Positions 1 to 6,261 are shown, numbered from the stretch's first letter. The stretch is DNA of 35,241 bases from JANLUX01 sp031366005 (GCA_031366005.1 JANLZB010000086.1:1-35241); one strand, 5' to 3'. Numbers and translations: made by a program. Notes: generated by a model not told the origin, from the letters alone.

Positions 1-85
1 CTATAGTTTTTTATTACTGCTGAACTTTCTGCCTGATGATGCTGTCAATTAAAAATTGAAGATTATTCACAGTTAATTATTTTTA

Positions 86-144
86 ATGGAGTTCATGAGT
101 GCTTCGCAGTTCCTCTGCGAGTTGATTTCGTGTTCCCACTCCAT
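86..144 (-). ncRNA. Candidate bridge-RNA loop downstream of the transposase
   Basis: Two nested stems are visible. The outer stem is ATGGAGT (86-92) with ACTCCAT (138-144). The inner stem is TCGCAG (104-109) with CTGCGA (115-120), closed by a five-base loop. Read on the transposase strand this gives outer stem, wide asymmetric internal loop, inner stem and hairpin. That is the topology of the target- and donor-binding loops in IS110-family bridge RNAs. Only the stems are seen. The RNA itself, its ends and its guide bases are inferred, and no promoter was found. Confidence 0.35.
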
Positions 145-241
145 CGCTCAAGTATGTGTTCTCTGATGAGATAGGCAGCTTAAAAGTCAGCTTGTCTTTT
201 GAAGGACGGCTATAATCTTATCGGCCATGTTTTTGTTTTTT

Positions 242-1435
242 TTACGCTCCTTGCGTTTCTTTTCTTTTTATCAATCGTTCTTGCAAACGAGTGATAAAAT
301 AATCGGCACCATACTCGGTATATGTTACCGTACCCTTGATCACTTTATAAATAAGCCGCAACAGTTTGCGTGCAATGGCAACGATGGCTTTGGCACAGTG
401 CATTCGTTTTGTTAAATGATAATACAAGGCTCGCCAATAACTGTTTTTGCAGCGCACCGCACTCCAAGCCACTTGCAGCAATGCCGTGCGCAGATACACA
501 TTGCCATCGCGCCTGCCCGCATAATACGATTTGCCTGCACTTTCTTTGTTGCCCGGTGCAAGACCTGCCCAGGCGGCTAACTTGTCGCGTGTGCTGAAGG
601 CATCCACGTTGTTGCCTATTTCGGCTAATATAATCTCGGTGCTTTGCGGACCAATACCACGTATCTCTTGCAAGTTTGTGATCAACTGCTCGTTCACCTT
701 TTCGGTGTGTTGATGGATTTGTTCATCAATGCCTTCTATTTGTTTTTCGTAGTGGGCAATGTCGTTGAGCAGTTGTTGCAACATCATGCGGTCGTGAGGG
801 GTAATAACTCCGTGAAGGGCTTTGCGCATTTCTTCCTTTTTCTTTTTGAGCTTGGTGCGGCATAGTAATAACAGTTTTTCTATATCTGTTTCTCCTTCTG
901 CTAATGCCCTCACAATGTCCATTGCGCTTTTGGTGTGCATATTGCTTACCACGCTTTTGAGTTTAATGTTTCTGCGCTCTAAGTTTTTCACAATACGGTT
1001 AGTAGCCTGACCAATGTGATTGCGATATCTGGTGCGCATGCGGCACAAATCACGAAATGCACGTTGTTCTTCCGATGCTACAAAACTGTTGCGCACCAAT
1101 CCGTTTACCAACAGTTTGCACAACCACTTCGCATCTTTCTTATCCGTTTTTTCCTTAGGCATGTTTTTAATAAACTTCGGATTCACCACCGTTACATGGA
1201 TGCCCGCAAGTGTTAATACACTGCATAAGGCTATCCAATAAATGCCAGTGCTCTCTATGATGACTTCCTTAATACCACCGGTCAACAAGTCATCACGGAT
1301 TTGTTCAAGGTCGCAGGTGAATGTGCCATAATCTTTTACCTGCTCCTTTTCAGCGGCAATGTAAGTACATAGTGTAACTTTGTTTTTGTGGATGTCTATC
1401 CCTCCGGCTCGTTCCAATTGCTGCCGGATACTCAT
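242..1435 (-). CDS. IS110-family transposase (DEDD recombinase)
   Basis: This serine/DEDD recombinase moves the insertion sequence by RNA-guided recombination, as established for IS110 relatives. Numbering from the preferred start at 1435 (397 aa), the N-terminal RuvC-like domain shows D14 (GIDIHKNK), E61 (ESTGIYW), D98 and D101 (KTDKKDAKW). A helical middle (about 150-255) is rich in Lys and Glu. The C-terminal Transposase_20 domain (about 253-340) carries IRGIGP and the candidate nucleophile S299 in NKESAGK. The frame is open up to an ATG at 1513, adding 26 residues. The inner ATG is preferred because family proteins start close to the first Asp. All key residues are present, so the gene may be active. 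Family assignment is firm; IS1111 versus IS110 group is not settled. Confidence 0.93.
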   Translation of the reverse strand: MSIRQQLERAGGIDIHKNKVTLCTYIAAEKEQVKDYGTFTCDLEQIRDDLLTGGIKEVIIESTGIYWIALCSVLTLAGIHVTVVNPKFIKNMPKEKTDKKDAKWLCKLLVNGLVRNSFVASEEQRAFRDLCRMRTRYRNHIGQATNRIVKNLERRNIKLKSVVSNMHTKSAMDIVRALAEGETDIEKLLLLCRTKLKKKKEEMRKALHGVITPHDRMMLQQLLNDIAHYEKQIEGIDEQIHQHTEKVNEQLITNLQEIRGIGPQSTEIILAEIGNNVDAFSTRDKLAAWAGLAPGNKESAGKSYYAGRRDGNVYLRTALLQVAWSAVRCKNSYWRALYYHLTKRMHCAKAIVAIARKLLRLIYKVIKGTVTYTEYGADYFITRLQERLIKRKETQGA

Positions 1436-1545
1436 GGTGTCTGCTTCTTTCATACTTTTAGTGTTTGAATGACGACTACTAAAATAACGGAATACGCCAA
1501 ACACCATTTTCATCTCGTATGGTGTGTAGTATTTACTTCATATAA

Positions 1546-1602
1546 CTTAAAAGAAATTTTAAAAAGAAGGGCTTTGTTCGGTAATCAAACAGTAGTGCTT
1601 CT
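1546..1602. repeat. Dispersed repeat, copy A (interrupted by RAYT unit 1)
   Basis: This stretch aligns with 5143-5206 with a few small gaps. Shared blocks are TTAAAAGAAATTTT, TTTGTTCGGT and CAAACAGT. Copy A ends exactly where the first RAYT unit begins (CAGTA at 1603), while copy B continues into a longer attC-like hairpin. The IS110 element ends at or near its left side. It is therefore a pre-existing site that has received insertions on both sides. Confidence 0.6.
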
Positions 1603-1649
1603 CAGTATTTTCAGAGTCTCCACCCCTACCGTGGGACTCTGAAATTCGG
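1603..1649 (-). repeat. REP palindrome, left end of unit 1
   Basis: The hairpin pairs CAGAGTC with GACTCTG and CCAC with GTGG, separated by a one-base bulge, around a seven-base loop CCCTACC. It is in inverse orientation to the REP at the other end of the unit. Confidence 0.8.
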
Positions 1650-1687
1650 AGTAACGTATCTTCAATAATTCTCTATCTTCCCCTTCA

Positions 1688-2299
1688 TCACATCAATCTA
1701 TAAATACTCAAGCAAACGATAATCATCCACTTCATATATACCTGCACACCCTTGTCATAAAATCCCGCGCTCGAATGAGGATAGTTCACATATTCATCTG
1801 CCAGATTCCATTTTCCCGAACAAGGATTGTGGTGAATATAATCCAGCTTTTGAAGAAAAAACTTCTTATCATAACAAGGCTTGCAATCAAATGACAACTC
1901 AAATACCTCGTGCAATTTTCCTTTCGATCTTTCCTGGACCGGTACAGCAGTTTGCAGGCGCTGTATCAATTCCTGATTATTCAAAGCATTCAACCGCGTA
2001 ACAATCTCATAAGCCATAAACCTTTTTCCATTCCCAACTAACTTATTAATCGAAGTGCTGGTCCTGTTCACATACACAAGCGCATGCAAATGGTTCGGTA
2101 TAATCACATAACCGTTTATCTGATTACCTTTACTCTTTAAAATAGTAAACCATTTATAAATCTCCTTGTAAAAATCAGTGACCACGAAAAGCGATATCCA
2201 GTCATAACACGTTATTGTAATATAAAAAACAACCTCGGTGTCCTTTTGTGCTTTACGAGTTGGCATCAGTAATTCCAAAAATAGTAAAAGATGAATCAT
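1688..2299 (-). CDS. REP-associated tyrosine transposase (RAYT), Y1/HUH family, altered C-terminus
   Basis: This is an IS200-like single-strand nuclease expected to bind and cut the REP hairpins that flank it. The HUH motif is H70-L-H72 in IPNHLHALVY. The catalytic tyrosine is probably Y154 in DYIHHNP, followed by the family signature NYPHSS (172-177). Met12 (2266) is an equally good start. Compared with copy 2, one C is missing near 1740. The last 17 residues are therefore read in a different frame (ending SIYRLM instead of LLEYL) and translation stops at 1688. The catalytic part is untouched, so activity is possible but uncertain. The gene's own promoter region contains the right-hand REP. 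Confidence 0.85.
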   Translation of the reverse strand: MIHLLLFLELLMPTRKAQKDTEVVFYITITCYDWISLFVVTDFYKEIYKWFTILKSKGNQINGYVIIPNHLHALVYVNRTSTSINKLVGNGKRFMAYEIVTRLNALNNQELIQRLQTAVPVQERSKGKLHEVFELSFDCKPCYDKKFFLQKLDYIHHNPCSGKWNLADEYVNYPHSSAGFYDKGVQVYMKWMIIVCLSIYRLM

Positions 2300-2320
2300 G
2301 ATGATAAGCAGTATTCCAAA

Positions 2321-2363
2321 GTTTCAGAGTCCCGCGGTAGTGGCGGAGACTCTGAAACTACTG
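2321..2363 (+). repeat. REP palindrome, right end of unit 1
   Basis: The hairpin pairs CAGAGTC with GACTCTG and CCGC with GCGG, one position of the loop region being T instead of G compared with the copies at 4021 and 4539. It ends in CTACTG, the unit border. Confidence 0.8.
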
Positions 2364-2454
2364 GAGAATCAGAAACAATAATGACTACTAAATAATCACA
2401 CAAAATGAATTCGCCAAAGCGAATCACGAATACAAAAACATAAATTAAATAATC

Positions 2455-2772
2455 ATGAGTAAAATCGTAAAAGTAACATACACTACCAAGGCAGAATATG
2501 CCGAACAAAATCAAGCGAACATTTTAATTGTAATGAATGATTTGAAAAAACAAAATCACACAGGCATCAATTACAATGCTTGCTTGTGTGCTGATGGAAA
2601 AACATTTATTCATACCGCATTTTTCAAATCAGACGAAGACCAGAAATTGTTGAATGAATTACCTTCTTTTCAAAATTTTCAAACACAACTTAAAGCAAGC
2701 GGCTTAGAAGTTCCACCGAAGCAAGAGCTTCTGACATTAGTAGATTCATCAACAAACATTTTTAACACTTAA
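2455..2772 (+). CDS. Hypothetical protein, possible dimeric alpha/beta-barrel fold
   Basis: This 105-residue cytoplasmic protein has no signal peptide or membrane segment. The pattern of a strand (KIVKVTYTT), a helix (EYAEQNQANILIVMNDLKK), two strands (INYNACLCADGKTFIHTAFF) and a second helix resembles small ferredoxin-like monooxygenase or stress-response dimers. That is a guess from the pattern only, and no catalytic residue is recognised. It starts 91 bp after RAYT unit 1 and is followed after 10 bp by another small gene on the same strand, so the two are probably co-transcribed. A short perfect hairpin (ATTCGC 2409-2414 with GCGAAT 2419-2424) lies in its leader. Confidence 0.7.
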   Translation: MSKIVKVTYTTKAEYAEQNQANILIVMNDLKKQNHTGINYNACLCADGKTFIHTAFFKSDEDQKLLNELPSFQNFQTQLKASGLEVPPKQELLTLVDSSTNIFNT

Positions 2773-2782
2773 AACAAATAAC

Positions 2783-3220
2783 ATGTTGAATGAAATGAAA
2801 TCCCGCAATTCGGGAAAATATAAAATCGGAACAAAAGAAAAACCAACGGTTTTAAAAACTCCACCATTGACATCGGAATACACGATGCACCTGGATGAAA
2901 AAGACGGCAAAGAAATTTTGGTTTGCACGGTAGGCAAAACCGTTTTGCATTATGATGCAAGAATACTTGACGACTTACATGCAATGCTAAAAAAGCATGG
3001 CGACTGGATGGAGCTTGGCAGTGCAGACGAACAAAAGCCAGCCAAAGACGGAACGGTAGAATCTTGGGGGCGTTCAGAAAAAAATCCAGTGAAAGGATGG
3101 TATGGTTTAAAGAAAGGTTTAAGAGGTAGAGTAGGAATGTATATTCCACCACTCATGGAATTTATTGGACTTGCAGAAGTAACACACGATGCGAAGGGAA
3201 ATAAAATGAAGGCGAAATAA
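2783..3220 (+). CDS. Conserved hypothetical protein (DUF6855-like)
   Basis: This 145-residue soluble protein looks like a small widespread family of unknown function. Recognisable parts are GTKEKPTVLKTPPLTSEY near residue 16, CTVGKTVLHYDARILDDLH in the middle, and a Gly-rich basic stretch (KGWYGLKKGLRGRVGMY) before a C-terminal FIGLAEVTHD. The domain number is from memory and should be treated as tentative. There is no transmembrane segment. It lies 10 bp after the 2455 gene. A perfect 11-bp inverted repeat follows the stop codon by 25 bp. Function unknown. Confidence 0.75.
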   Translation: MLNEMKSRNSGKYKIGTKEKPTVLKTPPLTSEYTMHLDEKDGKEILVCTVGKTVLHYDARILDDLHAMLKKHGDWMELGSADEQKPAKDGTVESWGRSEKNPVKGWYGLKKGLRGRVGMYIPPLMEFIGLAEVTHDAKGNKMKAK

Positions 3221-3245
3221 AGAGCCGACCCCACAAAAAACACAC

Positions 3246-3291
3246 TCTTAAAAAAACGCTGCACGCCAACGCTAAAGCCATTTTTTTAAGA
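3246..3291. repeat. Perfect 11-bp inverted repeat after the 2783-3220 gene
   Basis: TCTTAAAAAAA (3246-3256) pairs with TTTTTTTAAGA (3281-3291) across 24 bp. It may be a terminator-like hairpin or a diverged member of the attC-like elements found after the neighbouring genes. Confidence 0.6.
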
Positions 3292-3302
3292 GATTGTTTT
3301 TT

Positions 3303-3349
3303 CAGTATTTTCAGAGTCTCCACCCCTGCCGTGGGACTCTGAAATTCGG
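3303..3349 (-). repeat. REP palindrome, left end of unit 2
   Basis: It differs from the unit 1 left end by one base in the loop (CTGCC for CTACC) and forms the same CAGAGTC/GACTCTG hairpin. Confidence 0.8.
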
Positions 3350-3397
3350 AGTAACGTATCTTCAATAATTCTCTATCTTCCCCTTCATCACATCAAT

Positions 3398-3999
3398 CTA
3401 TAAATACTCAAGCAAACGATAATCATCCACTTCATACATACCCTGCACACCCTTCTCATAAAATCTCGCGCTCGAATGAGGATAGTTCACATATTCATCT
3501 GCCAGATTCCATTTTCCCGAACAAGGATTGTGGTGAATATAATCCAGCTTTTGAAGAAAAAACTTCTTATCATAACAAGGCTTGCAATCAAATGACAACT
3601 CAAACACCTCGTGCAATTTTCCTTTCGCTCTTTCCTGGACAGATACAGCAGTTTGCAGGCGCTGTATCAATTCCTGATTATTCAAAGCATTCAACCATGT
3701 AACAATCTCATAGGCCATAAATCTTTTTCCATTCCCAACTAACTTATTAATCGAAGTGCTGGTCTATTCACATACACAAGCGCATGCAAATGGTTCGGCA
3801 TGATCACATAACCGTATATCTGATTACCTTTACTCTTTAAAATAGTAAACCATTTATAAATCTCCTTGTAAAAATCAGTGACCTCGAAAAGCGATATCCA
3901 GTCATAACACGTTATTGTAATATAAAAAACAACCTCGGTGTTCTTTTGTGCTTTATGAGTTGGCATCAGTAATTCCAAAAATAGTAAAAGATCAATCAT
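3398..3999 (-). pseudogene. RAYT transposase, copy 2, frameshifted in the middle
   Basis: The N-terminal part (3999 down to about 3766) carries the HUH motif NHLHAL. The C-terminal part (about 3760 down to 3398) carries DYIHHNP and NYPHSS. Compared with copy 1, one base is lost around 3762-3766 (GGTCTATTC for GGTCCTGTTC), which separates the two motifs into different frames. Its C-terminus, ending in DDYRLLEYL, appears to be the ancestral one that copy 1 has lost. The break lies between metal-binding and catalytic residues, so this copy should be inactive unless a ribosome slips. Confidence 0.85.
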
Positions 4000-4020
4000 G
4001 ATGATAAGCAGTATTCCAAA

Positions 4021-4063
4021 ATTTCAGAGTCCCGCGGTAGGGGCGGAGACTCTGAAACTACTG
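4021..4063 (+). repeat. REP palindrome, right end of unit 2
   Basis: The CAGAGTC-CCGC / GCGG-A-GACTCTG hairpin with loop GGTAGGG; in orientation and sequence it matches the REPs at 2321 and 4539. Confidence 0.8.
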
Positions 4064-4092
4064 AGAATTTTAATCAAACAACAAAACATATT

Positions 4093-4359
4093 ATGACTAC
4101 AACCTTTAAAAATTGCCAGTCCTGCGGAATGCCTTTGAAACGGGACACTAAAGGCGGAGGTACAAATGCTGATGGAAGCATAAGCCAGATGTATTGTTCT
4201 TACTGTTACGACAAAGGTGAATTCATTTATAAAGGAAATAATGTGAAAGAATTTCAAGAATTGTGTAAACAAAAAATGATGGAAGGCGGACACTCCAAAT
4301 TTTTCGCTTGGTTATTTACAAGAGGAATAAAGCGATTAGGTAGGTGGAAAAATAATTAA
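4093..4359 (+). CDS. Putative zinc-ribbon protein
   Basis: This 88-residue protein has one zinc site made by C8, C11 (CQSCGMPL) and C35, C38 (YCSYCY), spaced by a Gly-rich turn. This matches the 'putative zinc ribbon' family (Pfam Zn_ribbon_2 type). The C-terminal half is a basic helical tail (FFAWLFTRGIKRLGRW) that could touch membrane or nucleic acid. The function of the family is not known. It starts 29 bp after RAYT unit 2 and has an attC-like element 48 bp after its stop. It looks like a single-gene cassette. Confidence 0.8.
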   Translation: MTTTFKNCQSCGMPLKRDTKGGGTNADGSISQMYCSYCYDKGEFIYKGNNVKEFQELCKQKMMEGGHSKFFAWLFTRGIKRLGRWKNN

Positions 4360-4406
4360 CTATTTACTTTACAACTGACAACTAAAACGATGAAAGCAGT
4401 TCGTCA

Positions 4407-4445
4407 TTCTAACAACCTGACTGCGAAATTCGGGCTGACGAGCTT
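4407..4445 (+). repeat. attC-like element S1 (cut by a REP)
   Basis: TTCTAACAA followed by TGCG and TTCGGGCTGA matches the start of the element at 5074. The match stops where a REP (CAGTA at 4446) begins, so this copy seems truncated by the REP insertion. Confidence 0.4.
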
Positions 4446-4580
4446 CAGTACTTTCAGAGTACCGCGGTAGGGCGGAGACCTCAGAAACTACTGGAAAATA
4501 GTAAAAGATGAATCATGATGATAAGCAGTATTCCAAAATTTCAGAGTCCCGCGGTAGGGGCGGAGACTCTGAAACTACTG
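4446..4580 (+). mobile_element. REP pair / internally deleted RAYT derivative
   Basis: A diverged REP (4446-4493) begins with CAGTA and ends with CTACTG. It is followed by 4497-4538, which is nearly identical to the leader of the RAYT genes, and by an intact REP (4539-4580). The transposase coding region is absent. This is a non-autonomous derivative that full-length RAYT could move, comparable to BIMEs or MITEs. Its right end touches a gene that has no start codon. Confidence 0.75.
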
Positions 4581-4581
4581 A

Positions 4582-5067
4582 AAAGTTACTCAACAACAAA
4601 CTCAAACGAGCAAACAACCTTCACAGAATAAACCGACAGTTAACAAGCCGACAAAAAAATTTATAAGCGGGACGGTTGTTGTTCTTCAATCTGATTCCAC
4701 TAAACGACCTTTACAGAGTGTTTCTGTTTTTGTATTGCAGGACACTTTGCATCTAAAGACAACAACTGATTCTGTTGGTAGGTTTGTAATTGACATAACA
4801 AATAGATTTAGTAAACTTCCAAATTCAATTACTCTTATCGTTTCACATCCTGACTACGAAACAAAATCTATTACACTTAACAAGAGTAATCTCAAATCAC
4901 TTGACATTACTTTTCAGCAAGTGACTGTTGTTGGAAAGGTTATTCTTGGCGAACCGAGTGTATCTGTTTCCTCTTTTTATGCAGCTCCACCAATACAAGC
5001 AGACACATTAGAATACCAGAAGCCAGCAAAGAAAAAATGGTGGCAACGCAAACCGAAGACGAAATGA
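4582..5067 (+). pseudogene. 5'-truncated carboxypeptidase-regulatory-like (beta-sandwich) protein
   Basis: The frame is open from the REP border at 4582 but contains no ATG; the first possible start is a TTG at 4735, inside the domain. Translation from 4582 gives a Thr/Gln-rich linker and then a transthyretin-like beta sandwich: FISGTVVVLQSDS, PLQSVSVFVLQDT, TTTDSVGRFVIDI and IVSHPDYETKSITL. The protein ends in a basic tail (KKKWWQRKPKTK). Such domains normally sit behind a signal peptide in secreted or outer-membrane proteins of this phylum. The missing N-terminus and the abutting REP suggest the gene was beheaded by the mobile element. A short product from the TTG cannot be excluded. Confidence 0.6.
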
Positions 5068-5073
5068 AAACGC

Positions 5074-5146
5074 TTCTAACAAACAGTGCTGCGGACTTCG
5101 GGCTGATGTGCCTTGAACGAACAGCAGCACATGCAGGTAACATAAG
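5074..5146 (+). repeat. attC-like element S2
   Basis: It begins TTCTAACAAACAG 7 bp after the preceding stop codon and ends GGTAACATAAG. An internal stem GTGCTGC (5086-5092) / GCAGCAC (5124-5130) is perfect. Position and outline resemble an integron cassette recombination site, but the outer arms do not pair perfectly. Confidence 0.4.
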
Positions 5147-5206
5147 ATTAAAAGAAATTTTTTTAAAAGGGTTTTGTTCGGTTAACAAACAGTTGTGGTT
5201 TCTATT
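5143..5206. repeat. Dispersed repeat, copy B
   Basis: This copy is homologous to 1546-1602, with shared blocks TTAAAAGAAATTTT and TTTTGTTCGGT. Copy B runs directly into the attC-like element S3. Confidence 0.6.
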
Positions 5207-5236
5207 TTCATTTGTGGTTAACGGCAGTGTTATAAG
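5181..5236 (+). repeat. attC-like element S3
   Basis: It starts GTTAACAAACAGTTGTGG and ends CAGTGTTATAAG, so the borders TTAACA and TGTTATAA form imperfect inverse arms. Its inner sequence is similar to S4 at 6173 (GTTGTG, CATTTGTG, TATAAG in the same order). Confidence 0.4.
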
Positions 5237-5322
5237 AAAATCCAATTTTATAAATGCATTCATCCCTCACTCGTTATTTGGTTGCAGTGCTAACTTTGAA
5301 CTTTTGGAATTCTAATGAGCTT

Positions 5323-5330
5323 TACTTTTG
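5323..5330 (+). promoter_or_regulatory. Bacteroidota -7 promoter element for the HNH gene
   Basis: TACTTTTG fits TAnnTTTG and lies 32 bp before the start codon at 5363. A TTTG at 5303-5306 could serve as the -33 part, though its spacing is short. Confidence 0.5.
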
Positions 5331-5362
5331 TGCGACTTCAAACTGATTGCAAGAAATAAACT

Positions 5363-6151
5363 ATGACAAACGGAATCAACGAAAATTGGAAGACGGTAAA
5401 GTTTGACTTTGAATTTACCAACGATTTCAAACTTGAAGTTTCTAATCTTGGACGAGTTCGCTCAACGAACATGATGGCGGAAGAACGGCATTTGAAAGGT
5501 TCGTTAATCAACAATTACAGAGTAATCGTTTTGAAGCTTTACAAGCCGAGAACAGCGAAGGCGGACAAACGACTTTCGTTTCTTAGGGGACAACTTTCTA
5601 AAATCACAGAGAATCTTTCTCCGCTAAAACAGAAAGTGAAAACGAGAGTGAACCACGACAAGCAATATTTCACATACAAGAAAAAAGTTAAGGAACTCCA
5701 GGAACTTTATAACGGACTTCAAAAAATTTATCGCAAAGAGTTCAATGCTGATTTAAAGTTGCGGACATTAAACCGCACTTTGCTTGTTCACCGACTTGTT
5801 GCAGAATATTTTTGTGACAAACCTTCTGACGAACACAAACAAGTAACTCACCTTGACCACAACAGACAAAACAATCGTGCAAGCAATTTGAAATGGGTAA
5901 CACAAAGGGAACTGAATATTCACCAACAAAAAAGTCCACATGTAAAAGCAGCGAAAGGAAGTAACAAAGGCAAACGCAACGAGGAATCAAAACATTACAA
6001 ACTCACTTCAACGAAAGTGATGCTGATTAAAAAAAGATTGAACGAGGGAAAAACTCTTGCAGCGATTGCAAAACAATTTAAAGTAACGGCAATGCAAATA
6101 TCACGAATTAAGAACGGGCAGAATTGGAGCAATGTAAGAGCAGCGACATGA
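5363..6151 (+). CDS. NUMOD4/HNH endonuclease with C-terminal DNA-binding repeat
   Basis: This 262-residue protein looks like a phage- or homing-type nicking/cleaving endonuclease. The N-terminal NUMOD4 segment (6-57) reads ENWKTVKF...EVSNLGRVRS. A Lys-rich coiled coil (about 64-125) is inserted before the nuclease. The HNH_3 core (about 140-190) has H143, then THLDH with H163 and H166, NRQNNRASNLKW, and H187. A helix-turn-helix (about 214-256, AAIAKQFKVTAMQISRIKNG) ends the protein. No intron or inteins are seen around it, so it is free-standing. It has its own promoter and an attC-like element 21 bp after the stop, consistent with a mobile cassette. Its target is unknown. Confidence 0.85.
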   Translation: MTNGINENWKTVKFDFEFTNDFKLEVSNLGRVRSTNMMAEERHLKGSLINNYRVIVLKLYKPRTAKADKRLSFLRGQLSKITENLSPLKQKVKTRVNHDKQYFTYKKKVKELQELYNGLQKIYRKEFNADLKLRTLNRTLLVHRLVAEYFCDKPSDEHKQVTHLDHNRQNNRASNLKWVTQRELNIHQQKSPHVKAAKGSNKGKRNEESKHYKLTSTKVMLIKKRLNEGKTLAAIAKQFKVTAMQISRIKNGQNWSNVRAAT

Positions 6152-6172
6152 CGATCACGAAATGGCAACCTA

Positions 6173-6221
6173 CTTATAACTGTTGTGCGGACTTCATTCA
6201 TTTGTGCTTCGTAGCTATAAG
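6173..6221 (+). repeat. attC-like element S4
   Basis: CTTATAACT (6173-6181) pairs with AGCTATAAG (6213-6221) at eight of nine positions. Between the arms are GTTGTGCGGACTTC and CATTTGTGC, shared with the other elements. It directly follows the HNH gene and ends the accessory region. Confidence 0.45.
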
Positions 6222-6261
6222 ATTCCCCTGTAAATAAAAGAACACAACACTAACATGTCAT

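Larger units (their letters stand above)
1..1545 (-). mobile_element. IS110-family insertion sequence (boundaries approximate)
   Basis: The element is defined by its DEDD transposase on the - strand plus flanking non-coding DNA. The right limit is placed near 1545. From there on, the sequence resembles a second copy of a repeat at 5141-5206, while the sequence to the left of 1545 does not. The left limit cannot be seen and may lie before base 1. About 240 bp of non-coding DNA lie downstream of the gene and only about 110 bp upstream. In this family that layout fits the IS1111 branch, whose guide RNA is downstream. IS110-family elements lack classical terminal inverted repeats, and none was found. 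Confidence 0.55.
1603..2363 (-). mobile_element. RAYT unit 1, bounded by inverted REP palindromes
   Basis: This 761-bp unit starts with CAGTATTTTCAGAGTC and ends with its near-inverse GACTCTGAAACTACTG. Each end is part of a REP hairpin (1603-1649 and 2321-2363). It encloses one REP-associated tyrosine transposase gene. A second unit of the same length at 3303-4063 is almost identical inside these limits and unrelated outside them, which fixes the boundaries. No target duplication is evident, as expected for HUH single-strand transposition. Confidence 0.8.
3303..4063 (-). mobile_element. RAYT unit 2, bounded by inverted REP palindromes
   Basis: This is a second 761-bp copy of the unit at 1603-2363, with the same CAGTA and TACTG borders and scattered point differences. 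It lies between the DUF6855-like gene and the zinc-ribbon gene. Its transposase gene is broken by a frameshift. Confidence 0.8.

Noticed and set aside
227..1241. Several + strand ORFs of 60-75 codons inside the transposase region
   Set aside because: They lie antisense to the IS110 transposase, overlap one another and have no family-like sequence.
2749..3365. Three - strand ORFs of 62-127 codons
   Set aside because: They are antisense to the 2783-3220 gene and extend through its flanks; composition is rich in Phe, Ser and Leu as expected for shadows.
4390..4471. Short ORF beginning MKAVRHSNNLTAKFG
   Set aside because: It runs across the attC-like element into a REP and stops in it; a similar ATGAAA word occurs at S2, so it reflects the repeat rather than a gene.
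5037..5315. 92-codon + strand ORF and 107-codon - strand ORF
   Set aside because: Both cover repeat copy B and attC-like elements; neither has a recognisable sequence.
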